Origin: Candidatus Doudnabacteria bacterium CG10_big_fil_rev_8_21_14_0_10_41_10
GTDB lineage: Bacteria > Patescibacteriota > Doudnabacteria > UBA920 > 2-01-FULL-50-11
Assembly: GCA_002773695.1 (NCBI GenBank)
Contig: PFAJ01000064.1
Span: forward strand, 2,017 to 40,646
Direction: 5' to 3'
Length of the DNA stretch: 38,630 nucleotides
Positions 26,097-35,468 of this stretch are shown piece after piece. The stretch's first letter is position 1; every line of letters begins with the position of its first letter. Below the pieces are notes generated by a model. The model worked only from the letters and a program-made list of their open reading frames with translations, was not told the DNA's origin and ran no database searches. A program made the translations under genes and the position numbers.

Positions 26097-26276
26097 AAAT
26101 TTCCCTTTCTGCTTCGTCTGTCAGCCGTGGCTGACGGGCGGAGCCTACCCCTTTTCAATGATTCAGGACTGATAAAGAAGCCCACAGGCGTTATCAGCAG
26201 GGCTAAACCAAAGGTGAAAAGAGTGATTATTGATTACTGCAAGGATTATAACAAATCAGAAAGCATTGTGCAAACA

Positions 26277-26306
26277 AAAATAGTAGCTCAAATTCGCTCT
26301 TGTCAA
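26277..26306 (-). promoter_or_regulatory. Probable rpsB promoter
   Basis: Minus strand TTGACA-N18-TATTTT. Confidence 0.6.
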
Positions 26307-26328
26307 CGGCAGGTCTTTGTGCTACACT
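26300..26328 (+). promoter_or_regulatory. Probable rpmE promoter
   Basis: Plus strand TTGTCA-N17-TACACT. Confidence 0.65.
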
Positions 26329-26350
26329 AATCTGGTATTTAAAATAATAT

Positions 26351-26596
26351 ATGAAGACACAAATTCATCCAACATATTATAATGATGCCAAAATAACCTG
26401 CGCCTGCGGGAATTCTTTGGTTGCCGGATCAACTAAAAAAAAAATTCATACTGAAACTTGCTCCGCTTGCCATCCGTTTTTCACCGGCAAACAAAAACTG
26501 ATAGACACATCCGGAGTTTTGGATCGGTTCAAAAAACGCGCGCAAAAAACTGCTGTTTTAAAAACCAAGAAAACTACCAAAAAATCCAAAACTTAG
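26351..26596 (+). CDS. rpmE: 50S ribosomal protein L31
   Basis: MKTQIHPTYYNDAKITCACGNSLVAGSTKKKIHTETCSACHPFFTGKQKLIDTSGVLDRFKKR. Confidence 0.96.
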   Translation: MKTQIHPTYYNDAKITCACGNSLVAGSTKKKIHTETCSACHPFFTGKQKLIDTSGVLDRFKKRAQKTAVLKTKKTTKKSKT

Positions 26597-26778
26597 CATA
26601 ATCTATCCTACTGGCTATCTCAGCAATTGAGATAGTTTTTTGTTTTAAACTTCATCATTATTAACTACACGAAATTTAAAGTGCAAAAATTAAAATTCAA
26701 AATAATAATACAAAATTAAAAAATTTAGATTTTAATTTGTTATTTTACACTTTGCATTTTAAACTTTACATTTCTGGT

Positions 26779-27828
26779 ATGACGAAACAATTTGAAAAAA
26801 TTATAAAACAATACGAAGATCTTTCACAAAAACTTTCTTTCACAACCGATTCTCAAGAACTAAAAAGGCTTGGGAAAAAACAGGCTGGTTTAAGTATGGC
26901 TTATGAACAAATAATGGATCTAAAAAAACTGGAAAAGCAGGCGGAAGAAAACCAAAAATACTTAAAAGACAAAGATCCAGATGTCCGCCAACTTGCGGAA
27001 GAAGAAGATACCTCTTTAAAAACTAAAATTGGAGATTTAAAATTGAAAATTGAAGAAGCCTTACTGCCCAAAGATCCGCTTAACGAAAAAGATGCGATCG
27101 TCGAAATTCGCGCCGCTGCCGGTGGAGATGAGTCAAGTTTGTTTGCCGGCGAGCTTTTTCGGATGTATTCAAAATATGCCGAGACCAACAAATGGAAAAC
27201 TTCTCTCAATTCTCAAAGTCGAAATGAAATTGGCGGGTTCAAAGAAGTTATATTTTCTATTAAAGGAAAAAATGTTTACGGTGATATGAAATTTGAATCC
27301 GGAGTACACCGGGTACAACGCGTGCCGGAAACCGAAAAAACCGGTCGCGTGCACACCTCCACTGTCACAGTCGCGGTATTACCAAAGATTGAAGAGGCTG
27401 ATTTTAAAATCGAGCCAAAAGATTTAAAAATTGAAACTTCAACCTCACAAGGCGCTGGCGGGCAGTCGGTGAATACCACTTACTCGGCGATAAAAATAAC
27501 CCACTTGCCCTCCGGTATTACGGCCCAAAGTCAAGACGAGCGTTCACAAATTCAAAACCGTGCCAAAGCCATGGAGGTTATTGTTGCTCGAGTATTTAAC
27601 TACTACGAAGAAAAAAAACAAAAAGAACTCAAAGAACAAAGACTTTCGCAAATCGGTACCGGCGATAGAAGTGAAAAAATTCGCACTTACAACTTTCCCC
27701 AAGATCGCATTACCGACCACCGGATCAATCAAAACTGGAATCAGACCAACGAAATTCTCAATGGAAAACTTTGGCCAATTATCGATGCGTTGAAAGCAAA
27801 GGAAAAAAAGCAATTAAAAAATATCTAA
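26779..27828 (+). CDS. prfA: Peptide chain release factor 1
   Basis: AAGGDESSLFAGELFRMY..GVHRVQRVPETEKTGRVHTSTVTVAVLP..STSQGAGGQSVNTTYSAIKITHLPSGI; start MTKQFEKI internal to ORF-track start. Confidence 0.96.
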   Translation: MTKQFEKIIKQYEDLSQKLSFTTDSQELKRLGKKQAGLSMAYEQIMDLKKLEKQAEENQKYLKDKDPDVRQLAEEEDTSLKTKIGDLKLKIEEALLPKDPLNEKDAIVEIRAAAGGDESSLFAGELFRMYSKYAETNKWKTSLNSQSRNEIGGFKEVIFSIKGKNVYGDMKFESGVHRVQRVPETEKTGRVHTSTVTVAVLPKIEEADFKIEPKDLKIETSTSQGAGGQSVNTTYSAIKITHLPSGITAQSQDERSQIQNRAKAMEVIVARVFNYYEEKKQKELKEQRLSQIGTGDRSEKIRTYNFPQDRITDHRINQNWNQTNEILNGKLWPIIDALKAKEKKQLKNI

Positions 27829-28058
27829 TTATTGGTAAATAACGATCCCTAAAGCTTCCCGCAGGGTATTCCCTAAAGGGAATACTACGCCTGCTCGCAT
27901 TTTTGTATTTATGCTCGCAGACGTGTTTGATCGGGTTATTTCCTCCGTTTTAATCCCGTGGAACTTCGGACATGCAGAATACCCTAATGCAAGGCATAGG
28001 GGTATTCTGCCAGAAATAATAACCAACGCTCAATACAAAATTATTTATTTGAAAATTA

Positions 28059-29045
28059 ATGACTATTCAAAAAGTATTAACTTGGGCTACTGAAATACTA
28101 AAAAAAACCTCGACTTCCCCTTCTTTGGACGCGGAGGTTCTTTTGTATTATACGCTTAAAAAACCGAAGGAGTTTATCCTGACAAACCAGTCCAAAAAGC
28201 TAACGAGCAAACAACTTAACAAGTTTAAAAATCTGATTGAAAAACGATCAATTGGAATTCCGGTTGCCTATTTGACTGGCCACAAAGAATTTTACGGTCT
28301 CGATTTCATGGTAAATAAACAGGTCCTAATCCCCCGCCCGGAAACAGAAGAGCTCGTTCAGCTAACGCTGAACAGAATTATGAATTATGAATTAGGAATT
28401 AGGAATGTTGTCGATATTGGGACTGGCTCGGGAAATATAATTACCTCTATCGCTGTTTTTTTGGGACTCCCGAGGGGAGGCGAAATAATCCCAAACCCTA
28501 ATAAATTGCTTCCCGCCTCGACTCGTCGTCTTCGGCAAGGCGGGCGTCGCTACGCTCCTCGCAATGACATTTCTTTCTATGGAACCGACCTCTCAAAAAA
28601 AGCTTTACAAATTGCCCGTAAAAATGCTCGTAGACATGGGGTTAAAATTAAATTTCTTAAAGGCAATCTCCTGGATCCTCTCTTTAATCTCCCTTTCATA
28701 AGGGAGAAAAAGAGTGCGGATCATAGCTGGATTGTTCTCGCGAATTTGCCTTATATTGAGAAGGTTCCCTTCTCGCCGAGAAGGGAACCTTCTCCGGATC
28801 AAACCGGTCTGCGCTTCGAACCGAAACAAGCTTTATTTACAACTGAAAAAGGGCTCAAACAAATCCGCTTACTGCTTAAACAAATCGGAAAACTTAAACA
28901 CCTCCCAAAAATCATTTTGTTAGAGTTCGACCCTCGGCAAAAAACCAGCCTTAAAAAGCTGGTAAATTTAAATTTACCCACAGCCAAAATCACTTTTTTC
29001 AAGGACCTTTCCGGTAAATGGAGTTTTGTTGAAATTTCAATTTGA
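28059..29045 (+). CDS. prmC: Release factor glutamine methyltransferase, with in-frame repeat insertions
   Basis: PVAYLTGHKEFYGLDFMVNKQVLIPRPETEELVQ; VVDIGTGSGNI; WIVLANLPYIEK; RFEPKQALFTTEKGLKQI. Confidence 0.92.
   Translation: MTIQKVLTWATEILKKTSTSPSLDAEVLLYYTLKKPKEFILTNQSKKLTSKQLNKFKNLIEKRSIGIPVAYLTGHKEFYGLDFMVNKQVLIPRPETEELVQLTLNRIMNYELGIRNVVDIGTGSGNIITSIAVFLGLPRGGEIIPNPNKLLPASTRRLRQGGRRYAPRNDISFYGTDLSKKALQIARKNARRHGVKIKFLKGNLLDPLFNLPFIREKKSADHSWIVLANLPYIEKVPFSPRREPSPDQTGLRFEPKQALFTTEKGLKQIRLLLKQIGKLKHLPKIILLEFDPRQKTSLKKLVNLNLPTAKITFFKDLSGKWSFVEISI
28758..28794. repeat. 37-bp perfect palindrome within prmC
   Basis: GAGAAGGTTCCCTTCTC-gcc-GAGAAGGGAACCTTCTC. Confidence 0.95.
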
Positions 29046-29097
29046 CTTTATTTATCGCGACTGCGATAATTATCAAGTCATTTAATTAACAATCTCA

Positions 29098-29907
29098 ATG
29101 ATAAAAAATCAACAAAAAGAAAAATCCGAAGTTGTTTCGCACTCGCCAAATATTTCTCCATTAACACTAAAACCAATGCAACAAAACAACAACACCCCGA
29201 TAGCTATTTCGATAGTCATTGCCGGGGCTTTAATTGCCGGCGGGATATTTTTAAGTTCCATGTATGGACCAAATAAAAATTCAACATCTGTAGCGGGAAT
29301 CCAAGGTGGGCAACCGGCAGCTCCGGTTGACCCTTACGCGGCCAACACCGAATTAGCAAAAAATGTCTTACCTGTGAGCGAAGAAGATCATATTATTGGG
29401 AACCGTGACGCCAAAGTGGCGATTATTGAATACTCTGATCTTGACTGTCCTTTTTGCCAAAAAATTCACTCCACACTGCAACAAATTACAAAAGATTACG
29501 ATAAAAATGAAGTGGTTTGGGTTTATCGTCATCTCCCTCTCCCCCAGCTTCACCCTTATGCTCCGGCCAAAGCGGAAGCAAGCGAGTGCGCGGCTAAACT
29601 TGGTGGAAATTCCGGTTTTTGGAAGTTTGTTGATACTTATAATAAAAACCAAGATGCGAGTGGTGGAGAAGAACTTATTCTTGACACAGCTGTAAACGCC
29701 GGTTTTTCAAGAGATGAATTTAAAAATTGCCTTTACACCGAAGATTTTTCGGGAATAATAGAAAGCCACATCGCGAACGCTCAAAATTCCGGTGGAAACG
29801 GCACTCCTTTTAGTGTTATTGTTAGCGAGGATCAGTTCGTCCCAATATCCGGCGCTCTGCCCTACGATATCTTCAAAACTGAAATCGACAAGCTCTTGGA
29901 AAACTAA
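29098..29907 (+). CDS. DsbA-like thioredoxin-fold protein, membrane anchored
   Basis: N-terminal TM; VAIIEYSDLDCPFCQKIHSTLQQI (CPFC); WVYRHLPLPQLHPYAPAKAEASECAAKLG; GTPFSVIV. Confidence 0.92.
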   Translation: MIKNQQKEKSEVVSHSPNISPLTLKPMQQNNNTPIAISIVIAGALIAGGIFLSSMYGPNKNSTSVAGIQGGQPAAPVDPYAANTELAKNVLPVSEEDHIIGNRDAKVAIIEYSDLDCPFCQKIHSTLQQITKDYDKNEVVWVYRHLPLPQLHPYAPAKAEASECAAKLGGNSGFWKFVDTYNKNQDASGGEELILDTAVNAGFSRDEFKNCLYTEDFSGIIESHIANAQNSGGNGTPFSVIVSEDQFVPISGALPYDIFKTEIDKLLEN

Positions 29908-29930
29908 TCACTTGAATATTTAAACTCATA

Positions 29931-29957
29931 AAAACCCCGATTCTTTCGGGGTTTTTC
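29931..29957 (+). terminator. Terminator after the DsbA-like gene
   Basis: AAACCCCGATTCTTTCGGGGTTTTT. Confidence 0.85.
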
Positions 29958-30057
29958 GGTAAAATTAGAACTTACGCGTTGTATTTTTTCAAAAGCCTTG
30001 AATTACGAAGCTCCAATTTTATGTCATGGCTTAGGCCTCCGGCCACCCGCTTGAATG

Positions 30058-30253
30058 AATGTTATTGTTCGAGCGACTTGTCCGCCTAGGGAGGAAGTCA
30101 AAACCTACATTGTCGCATCTTCTCGGCTCGGCTAGCGCCTCGCTCGAAGGATATTAGAAAAGTAGCTTGGATAAATGTTATTGTTCGAGTGTAATCGAGA
30201 ACTACATTGTCGCATCTTCTCGGCTCGGCTAGCGCCTCGCTCAAAGAATATTA
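30058..30253. repeat. Two tandem copies of the REP-like palindromic element
   Basis: GTTCGAGCGACTTGTCCGCC..TCTTCTCGGCTCGGCTAGCGCCTCGCTCGAAGGATATTA and GTTCGAGTGTAATCGAGAACTACATTGTCGCATCTTCTCGGCTCGGCTAGCGCCTCGCTCAAAGAATATTA. Confidence 0.85.
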
Positions 30254-30316
30254 ATGACATCCCCCCTCCCCGGACTCTCCGCCTCCGCCGGATCGTCCGA
30301 GTTTTCCTGCAAGGAA

Positions 30317-30349
30317 ATAAAAAAACCCGCTTCGCAGTGGGTTTTTTAT
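30317..30349 (-). terminator. Terminator after the surface protein gene
   Basis: AAAAAACCCACTGCGAAGCGGGTTTTTT on the minus strand. Confidence 0.75.
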
Positions 30350-30365
30350 TGAAACTTTAACGACT

Positions 30366-32603
30366 CTATTCGGGAGGAACCTCGTGAAAATCAGGAACTT
30401 GGGAATTGTCTGTTGAAGCTAACAAAACCATCCTGGCAGAAAATGCCACCAGTCCCGGACTATACACCCCCGACGTATCAACCGTGGCCAACTCTCTTGC
30501 TTGAGAGGTTTGAGTGGAAACCACCGCCTCAAAAGTAATCCCAAAAGAATCGTTAGGAGTCAACACTCCTGTATAAGTAAAACCACTCAAAGATCCAGAA
30601 CACAATCCAGGGCAGGAAAAATTGGTTGGGTTTCTTAGATTGGAGGATAAAGTAATGCCCGCCGAAACTCGAGAAGCGTCACCAGGACCATTGTTTCCGT
30701 AAACTATATTAAACCTCAAAACATCTCCATTTTTAATTTTGGAAAGATTGAACGAACTAGATCCATTTACAGCCGAAATTGACACATCAACATCCGGTTT
30801 TGGAGCTGGTAAAAAATTTATTACGTAATTAATTCCAACGGTTTGATTCCCTGCGTTTGGTTCAGATAAAGTTACAGTTCCAGTATAAATAGATGGGGCA
30901 AAAGAGGTGTCTGTTATAGATACTGCGACGGCTTGATTGGCTCCTGGAACCAAAGAGAAAGACACCGGCGAAACCGAAATCCAAGAACGATTATCAGACG
31001 CGGTGAAATTCAAAATCTGATCGCCGGTGTTTGTAACAATCACTTGTTGAAGAGCCGGGTTCGCGTCGCCTTGAGTGGCTGAATAATTTAAAACTGAAGG
31101 GTCGTGTGTGAAGGTATAGAGTCCGGAAGAAGTTTTGCTCCAGTTGAGTTTTATTCTCGCATCCCCCGCGTGTTCTCTGAAAATTACGGTAACAGCGCGG
31201 GTTCCGGCTGAAATATCTACATTTGGTATTGTCAGCGGATTACAGGCAACGGCATAACAATGATTTAAGATATCGTTAGAGGCGTAAGGGGTAATTTCCC
31301 TGTTGCCAAAAACCGGGTCTTCAATAATAACTTTGGCTCCGTCGTCAACGCTTTGATTATCCGGAAAAGAAAAATCATATTTACCGCCTGTAAAATTAAA
31401 GTTGCCTCTCCATCTGACTATAAAAGAATCACTTTCCCCTGCCGGACCGTTCCAGAGCCATCTCCAGCCTGACGCGGCATCTGGCGGATAATCAATCGAA
31501 TAACTATCAGCCGGATTTTGAGAAACAGTAGTCGGGCCATCACCTTTTAATATATAACCAGGATCAACGCCATACAAACCGATAATATTGGCATCACCCC
31601 CCGGATAATCCCAGACGCAACTAACAAATTGATTCGTTCCGACCGCGGAATCATCGCAAGCTGGCGGCAGTACAGGGCCAGCATTAACAGATAGCTGGGA
31701 GCTGCCGGAGCCACTTTCTCCTCTCCCCGCGGCTCTTGCGGTGATTGTGTAATTACCGGGGCTAAGACCGCCAGTGGCGGAAACGGTAACATCAGCCGAA
31801 TCAGAATCGCCTCTGGAAAGATAGGTTCGGTTAGGTGAAATAACGCATGACGCGCTCAACGGGCATCCCGGAACTGACAAATCAACCCACCCGGCAAAGC
31901 CTCCTTGTGATGAAACCGTTGCCAAATATTGCGCGGTGCCCCCCGGATTGATTGGTTGCGGGGAAAAAGGAGTCAAAGTAACTCCAATGTCTATATTGCC
32001 TCTTGATTGTGGTGGAGGCGCGACTCTGCAAGATTCCGGCGGGGTAAAATCAGGATCATGTACGCAAGAACGAATAGTTACTTCTTCGCCACTACTACCA
32101 ACCACTACATAAGAATCACAAATATTTTGCTGACACTCCGGGTTGTTCGAGGCGCAATCCCTGTCGTTTCTACAACCGGAGCTTTTGGTATAGCACTGTT
32201 GGATGGTGTTGCAGGTTGTGTCTATTTTGTTTTTAGTAACACCACCGTTTAACGCACAACCGAAACTCGTAGTAACATCACACCAACATTCCTCGTAGGT
32301 ATCAAAACATTGGTCAATATCTCTGCAGTATTCACACTCCCAACCGATGACCCCTACCCCCACATCGTAACAACTTGTCTCCTGATAACTTGTTGCAGAA
32401 GATTGAACTAAATAAGAATGTCCGTTATATTCATCCGTACATTCTCCTGGGGATAGTTGAGCGAAAGCAGGGTTTATTTCATAAATAAAACTATTGCTAC
32501 TGTAAAGCGCTAAAATTATTAAAACTGTGGCTATTGCAACTGAAAAAAATAGAGGGGTAAAGCCTTTAAAAGTTAAGTTATCTTTTGAGAATATTTTTCT
32601 CAT
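30366..32603 (-). CDS. Surface protein with BACON-like, PA14-like and DUF11-like domains and a pilin-like N-terminus
   Basis: MRKIFSKDNLTFKGFTPLFFSVAIATVLIILALY..; BACON-like YTFTHDPSVLNYSATQGDANPALQQVIVTNTGDQILNFTASDNRSWISVSPVSFSLVPGANQAVAVSITDTSFAPSIYTGTVTLSEPNAGNQT; ends VPDFHEVPPE. Confidence 0.85.
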   Translation of the reverse strand: MRKIFSKDNLTFKGFTPLFFSVAIATVLIILALYSSNSFIYEINPAFAQLSPGECTDEYNGHSYLVQSSATSYQETSCYDVGVGVIGWECEYCRDIDQCFDTYEECWCDVTTSFGCALNGGVTKNKIDTTCNTIQQCYTKSSGCRNDRDCASNNPECQQNICDSYVVVGSSGEEVTIRSCVHDPDFTPPESCRVAPPPQSRGNIDIGVTLTPFSPQPINPGGTAQYLATVSSQGGFAGWVDLSVPGCPLSASCVISPNRTYLSRGDSDSADVTVSATGGLSPGNYTITARAAGRGESGSGSSQLSVNAGPVLPPACDDSAVGTNQFVSCVWDYPGGDANIIGLYGVDPGYILKGDGPTTVSQNPADSYSIDYPPDAASGWRWLWNGPAGESDSFIVRWRGNFNFTGGKYDFSFPDNQSVDDGAKVIIEDPVFGNREITPYASNDILNHCYAVACNPLTIPNVDISAGTRAVTVIFREHAGDARIKLNWSKTSSGLYTFTHDPSVLNYSATQGDANPALQQVIVTNTGDQILNFTASDNRSWISVSPVSFSLVPGANQAVAVSITDTSFAPSIYTGTVTLSEPNAGNQTVGINYVINFLPAPKPDVDVSISAVNGSSSFNLSKIKNGDVLRFNIVYGNNGPGDASRVSAGITLSSNLRNPTNFSCPGLCSGSLSGFTYTGVLTPNDSFGITFEAVVSTQTSQARELATVDTSGVYSPGLVAFSARMVLLASTDNSQVPDFHEVPPE

Positions 32604-32775
32604 ATTTGTCAATCTCTTTTTTTTAAGTATTTTTATTTCGATCGAAGTTATCAAAGCATTAAAATTATGACTTAAACTAAAAAATACGTCAACCTTGACA
32701 AAATAATCATTTAATGGAAGAATATAGAGGCTCTTTCAACTTGAACGATAGATTATATCGCTCGAGGAGGACAAA

Positions 32776-34920
32776 ATGAAAATAAATGCGATGAAAAAAC
32801 TATCCCATGCCGCTTGGGCGGTTTTTGTAGTGCTCTTCCTGCTTCTGCTACCAACAGCAGGGGTATACGCTCAAAGACTCGGCGGCTACTACGGGCCCGC
32901 CTACGTCGAAGATTGGACAGACCTTCTGCCTTCGGGAGTTTCACTTTCCGGGGCTCACTACCGTATTATCGCAAACGATCACGAACTTTTTCTGGTCGTA
33001 TACGACGGCGTCGCCACAACAATCTACAGGTCTATCGACGGCGAGCCGTTTCAGACCGTAATCCGCGACGACGATTTAAAGATGATCGGAAAGTTGGTCG
33101 TACCTGCAAGTACAGAAGGGTTCGTGTCTGTAGCCACTTTCACAACGGCTACACAAGGGTTGTTCTTCCGTACGATGTCTGGCGAAAAAAACTCAGTAAC
33201 TACTGCCTACTCAATCGTAGGCGGTATCACTACCAAAATAGTCGGTGCTGGTGACGTGATCCGCAACGCGGAAGTCATCAACGTAGACATCAACGGCAAG
33301 CCGGTTTCCACAAGAAAAATGGACCTGGATGTCCGCAGACTAAGCACTCCATTTCCTGCTTCCGACGGACGTCTGCTTGCCTATCTAGATGTCTTCGAGG
33401 ACGGCACCAAAAAAATCCGCTCTGGTGCGTACGAATGCGACTCCAAAGGAAACTGGAAACAGTTGTTCAGTACCGTTATCCATGGTACCAGCCTCGACAC
33501 CAGATTCGGGGTGCATGAGATAGGTGGAATAATCCACTTCATGGAGCAATACAATTCCTCTCGCTATCTCACCCGCCTCATCGATAGGCAAACCGGCGAA
33601 AAACAAGTCATTCAAAGATTCTCTATCTCGGGGACTGACTTTGGCGATCCTATCACCATCTCTGATGGCAGACAGCTACCGACTCAAAATATTCTCATGG
33701 CATCTCCGATCGACCAAAAAACGATCCGACTTGCTGTCAGGTACTTCGACTATGGGACGCAGACGCTCCGAGGATACATTGCCAGTCTTGAACCGGAAGG
33801 GTCTAGTCTTCAGGTGAAAGCTGAAATCCCATCTACCCTCAACGGCCGGCAAGTAGTTGTTTCTACTATCTACGCTGCAAGCGACAAGATAGGCTTGGCC
33901 GAAGTCCTGTTCGACTCCTTCGAGGGAGGAGAGCGAGGCATAGTGCTCTGCCAAAACAACGACTGCCAACTGGTTCTTAAGGAGTCAGACTCTTTACCAG
34001 GTGGCGGCAGTGCCTTCGGCATCGGTCTCATGACTGCTTCTGGCTGCAACGCTTGGGCGATAGTTGGCAGTTCGCTAATTCGGATTGCCGTCCCACCCTG
34101 CGCGGACATCAACACCACGCCACCGGCTGTTATCACCGGCATCACCTCCGCCACAGGGGATCCTAAGGCCGCGTATGCTCCCGGAGATTTCTTAACAGCG
34201 TACGGACAGTACCTGTGCGGCTATCTCTGGAACCCAGAATTGTTTCCGCTACCCCAAGCGGTGGTAAACAGCGCTCCTTTCAGCTACCAAATCGGAGGGT
34301 GTCATGTCCGTGTAAACGGACAACTTGCGCCGATGCACTTCGGGATTACCTGGGCGAACGACTTCTCATCCCAGTCCAATTTCCTGTTGCCCGAAGACAC
34401 CGCTCCCGGATCTGCCCAAGTCGTCTTCGAGCGTCTCCGCGATGACCTCACCATAGAGACTGTCTCCGATCCATCCACCATCATGGTCTCGAACCAGCCC
34501 TCCCCACGACCGTTCCGATTAGGTGATGACGGTTCTGTGATTATGCAGAACGTCAGCCAGGATCATACTGGCGGAACGTTAGTTTCCCCTACTACCCCGG
34601 CTCGCCCCGACGACTGGCTCATCACCTACTGGGCCGGGTGGGGATACACAGATCCTCCGGTCAAGCCCGGGCAGACTCCCGAACGCCTCGCCACAGTCGT
34701 GACCTGGTACGAAACGTACACCTTCGATGGAAGCACTGGAGGTTGGGCACGCGCCGAAAGTGTTGCGGCTCTCACCTGGCAGTTCCCGGGAGTTTACCAA
34801 CTCAACTTGAGAATTCCTGAAAACGTCGTCGTGGACTCCCAAGGACGCGCCTACGTCAGAGTCTTCTTTATAGATATCCAACACTACGTCGATTTCGTGA
34901 CGTACGTGTCGCGAGACTAA
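32776..34920 (+). CDS. Secreted protein with a C-terminal domain resembling the TIGR03437 (Acidobacteria-type) family
   Basis: Strong SD GAGGAGG; signal peptide MKKLSHAAWAVFVVLFLLLLPTAGVYAQ; C-terminal ITSATGDPKAAYAPGDFLTAYGQYLCGY..VRVNGQLAPMHFGITWANDFSSQSNFLLPEDTAPGSAQVVFE. Confidence 0.75.
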   Translation: MKINAMKKLSHAAWAVFVVLFLLLLPTAGVYAQRLGGYYGPAYVEDWTDLLPSGVSLSGAHYRIIANDHELFLVVYDGVATTIYRSIDGEPFQTVIRDDDLKMIGKLVVPASTEGFVSVATFTTATQGLFFRTMSGEKNSVTTAYSIVGGITTKIVGAGDVIRNAEVINVDINGKPVSTRKMDLDVRRLSTPFPASDGRLLAYLDVFEDGTKKIRSGAYECDSKGNWKQLFSTVIHGTSLDTRFGVHEIGGIIHFMEQYNSSRYLTRLIDRQTGEKQVIQRFSISGTDFGDPITISDGRQLPTQNILMASPIDQKTIRLAVRYFDYGTQTLRGYIASLEPEGSSLQVKAEIPSTLNGRQVVVSTIYAASDKIGLAEVLFDSFEGGERGIVLCQNNDCQLVLKESDSLPGGGSAFGIGLMTASGCNAWAIVGSSLIRIAVPPCADINTTPPAVITGITSATGDPKAAYAPGDFLTAYGQYLCGYLWNPELFPLPQAVVNSAPFSYQIGGCHVRVNGQLAPMHFGITWANDFSSQSNFLLPEDTAPGSAQVVFERLRDDLTIETVSDPSTIMVSNQPSPRPFRLGDDGSVIMQNVSQDHTGGTLVSPTTPARPDDWLITYWAGWGYTDPPVKPGQTPERLATVVTWYETYTFDGSTGGWARAESVAALTWQFPGVYQLNLRIPENVVVDSQGRAYVRVFFIDIQHYVDFVTYVSRD

Positions 34921-35008
34921 CAGGCGGCTCAACACGAAAGCCGTCCTACCCAAGACCAAATTTTTTCATCATTTCAGTTTCGCGCCTGCTTCGGCAGAGA
35001 CGCAAAAC

Positions 35009-35047
35009 AAAAAACCTCGATCAAGTTTAGATTGAGGTCTTTTTTTA
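35009..35047 (+). terminator. Terminator after 32776-34920
   Basis: ACCTCGATCAAGTTTAGATTGAGGTCTTTTTTT. Confidence 0.75.
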
Positions 35048-35258
35048 TCCTTTGCGTATTTTTAACTGCGATAAAACAATTTGTACAATTGACGACCGTC
35101 AATTGTACAAGTTAAAAAAAAGAGGGGATGATGGAGAGGTTGAGAGAAAAAAAAGAGAAAAGGAAAGCATGCGATGTCTTGCTATAAATTACGAAATCCT
35201 TTCAAACCGCTAGTGTCATTGCGACCCCGGACTGGATTCGATGGCAATCTGAACATTA

Positions 35259-35395
35259 TCCTTCGAGCGACTTGTCCGCCTAGGGAGAAAGTCAAAAACT
35301 ACGTTGTTTTATCTTCTCGACTCGGCTAACACCTCGCTCGAAGGATATTAAAAAGCTGCTCCAAGAACATTATTGTTCGAGCGTAGTCGAGAACT
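35259..35395. repeat. REP-like palindromic element, one full and one partial copy
   Basis: CTTCGAGCGACTTGTCCGCCTAGGGAGAAAGTC..TCTTCTCGACTCGGCTAACACCTCGCTCGAAGGATATTA then TTGTTCGAGCGTAGTCGAGAACTA. Confidence 0.8.
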
Positions 35396-35468
35396 ATAAA
35401 GCGAAAAAGGTCTGGTATTTAGGAGATACCATAGGCCAAAAAGCCCACGGATGTTCATTTTTTAAAGT

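Noticed and set aside
27841-28020. Gene between prfA and prmC
   Set aside because: Only short ORFs; sequence resembles the CCCTAAAGCTT..GCAGGGTATT repeat also seen at ~17240.
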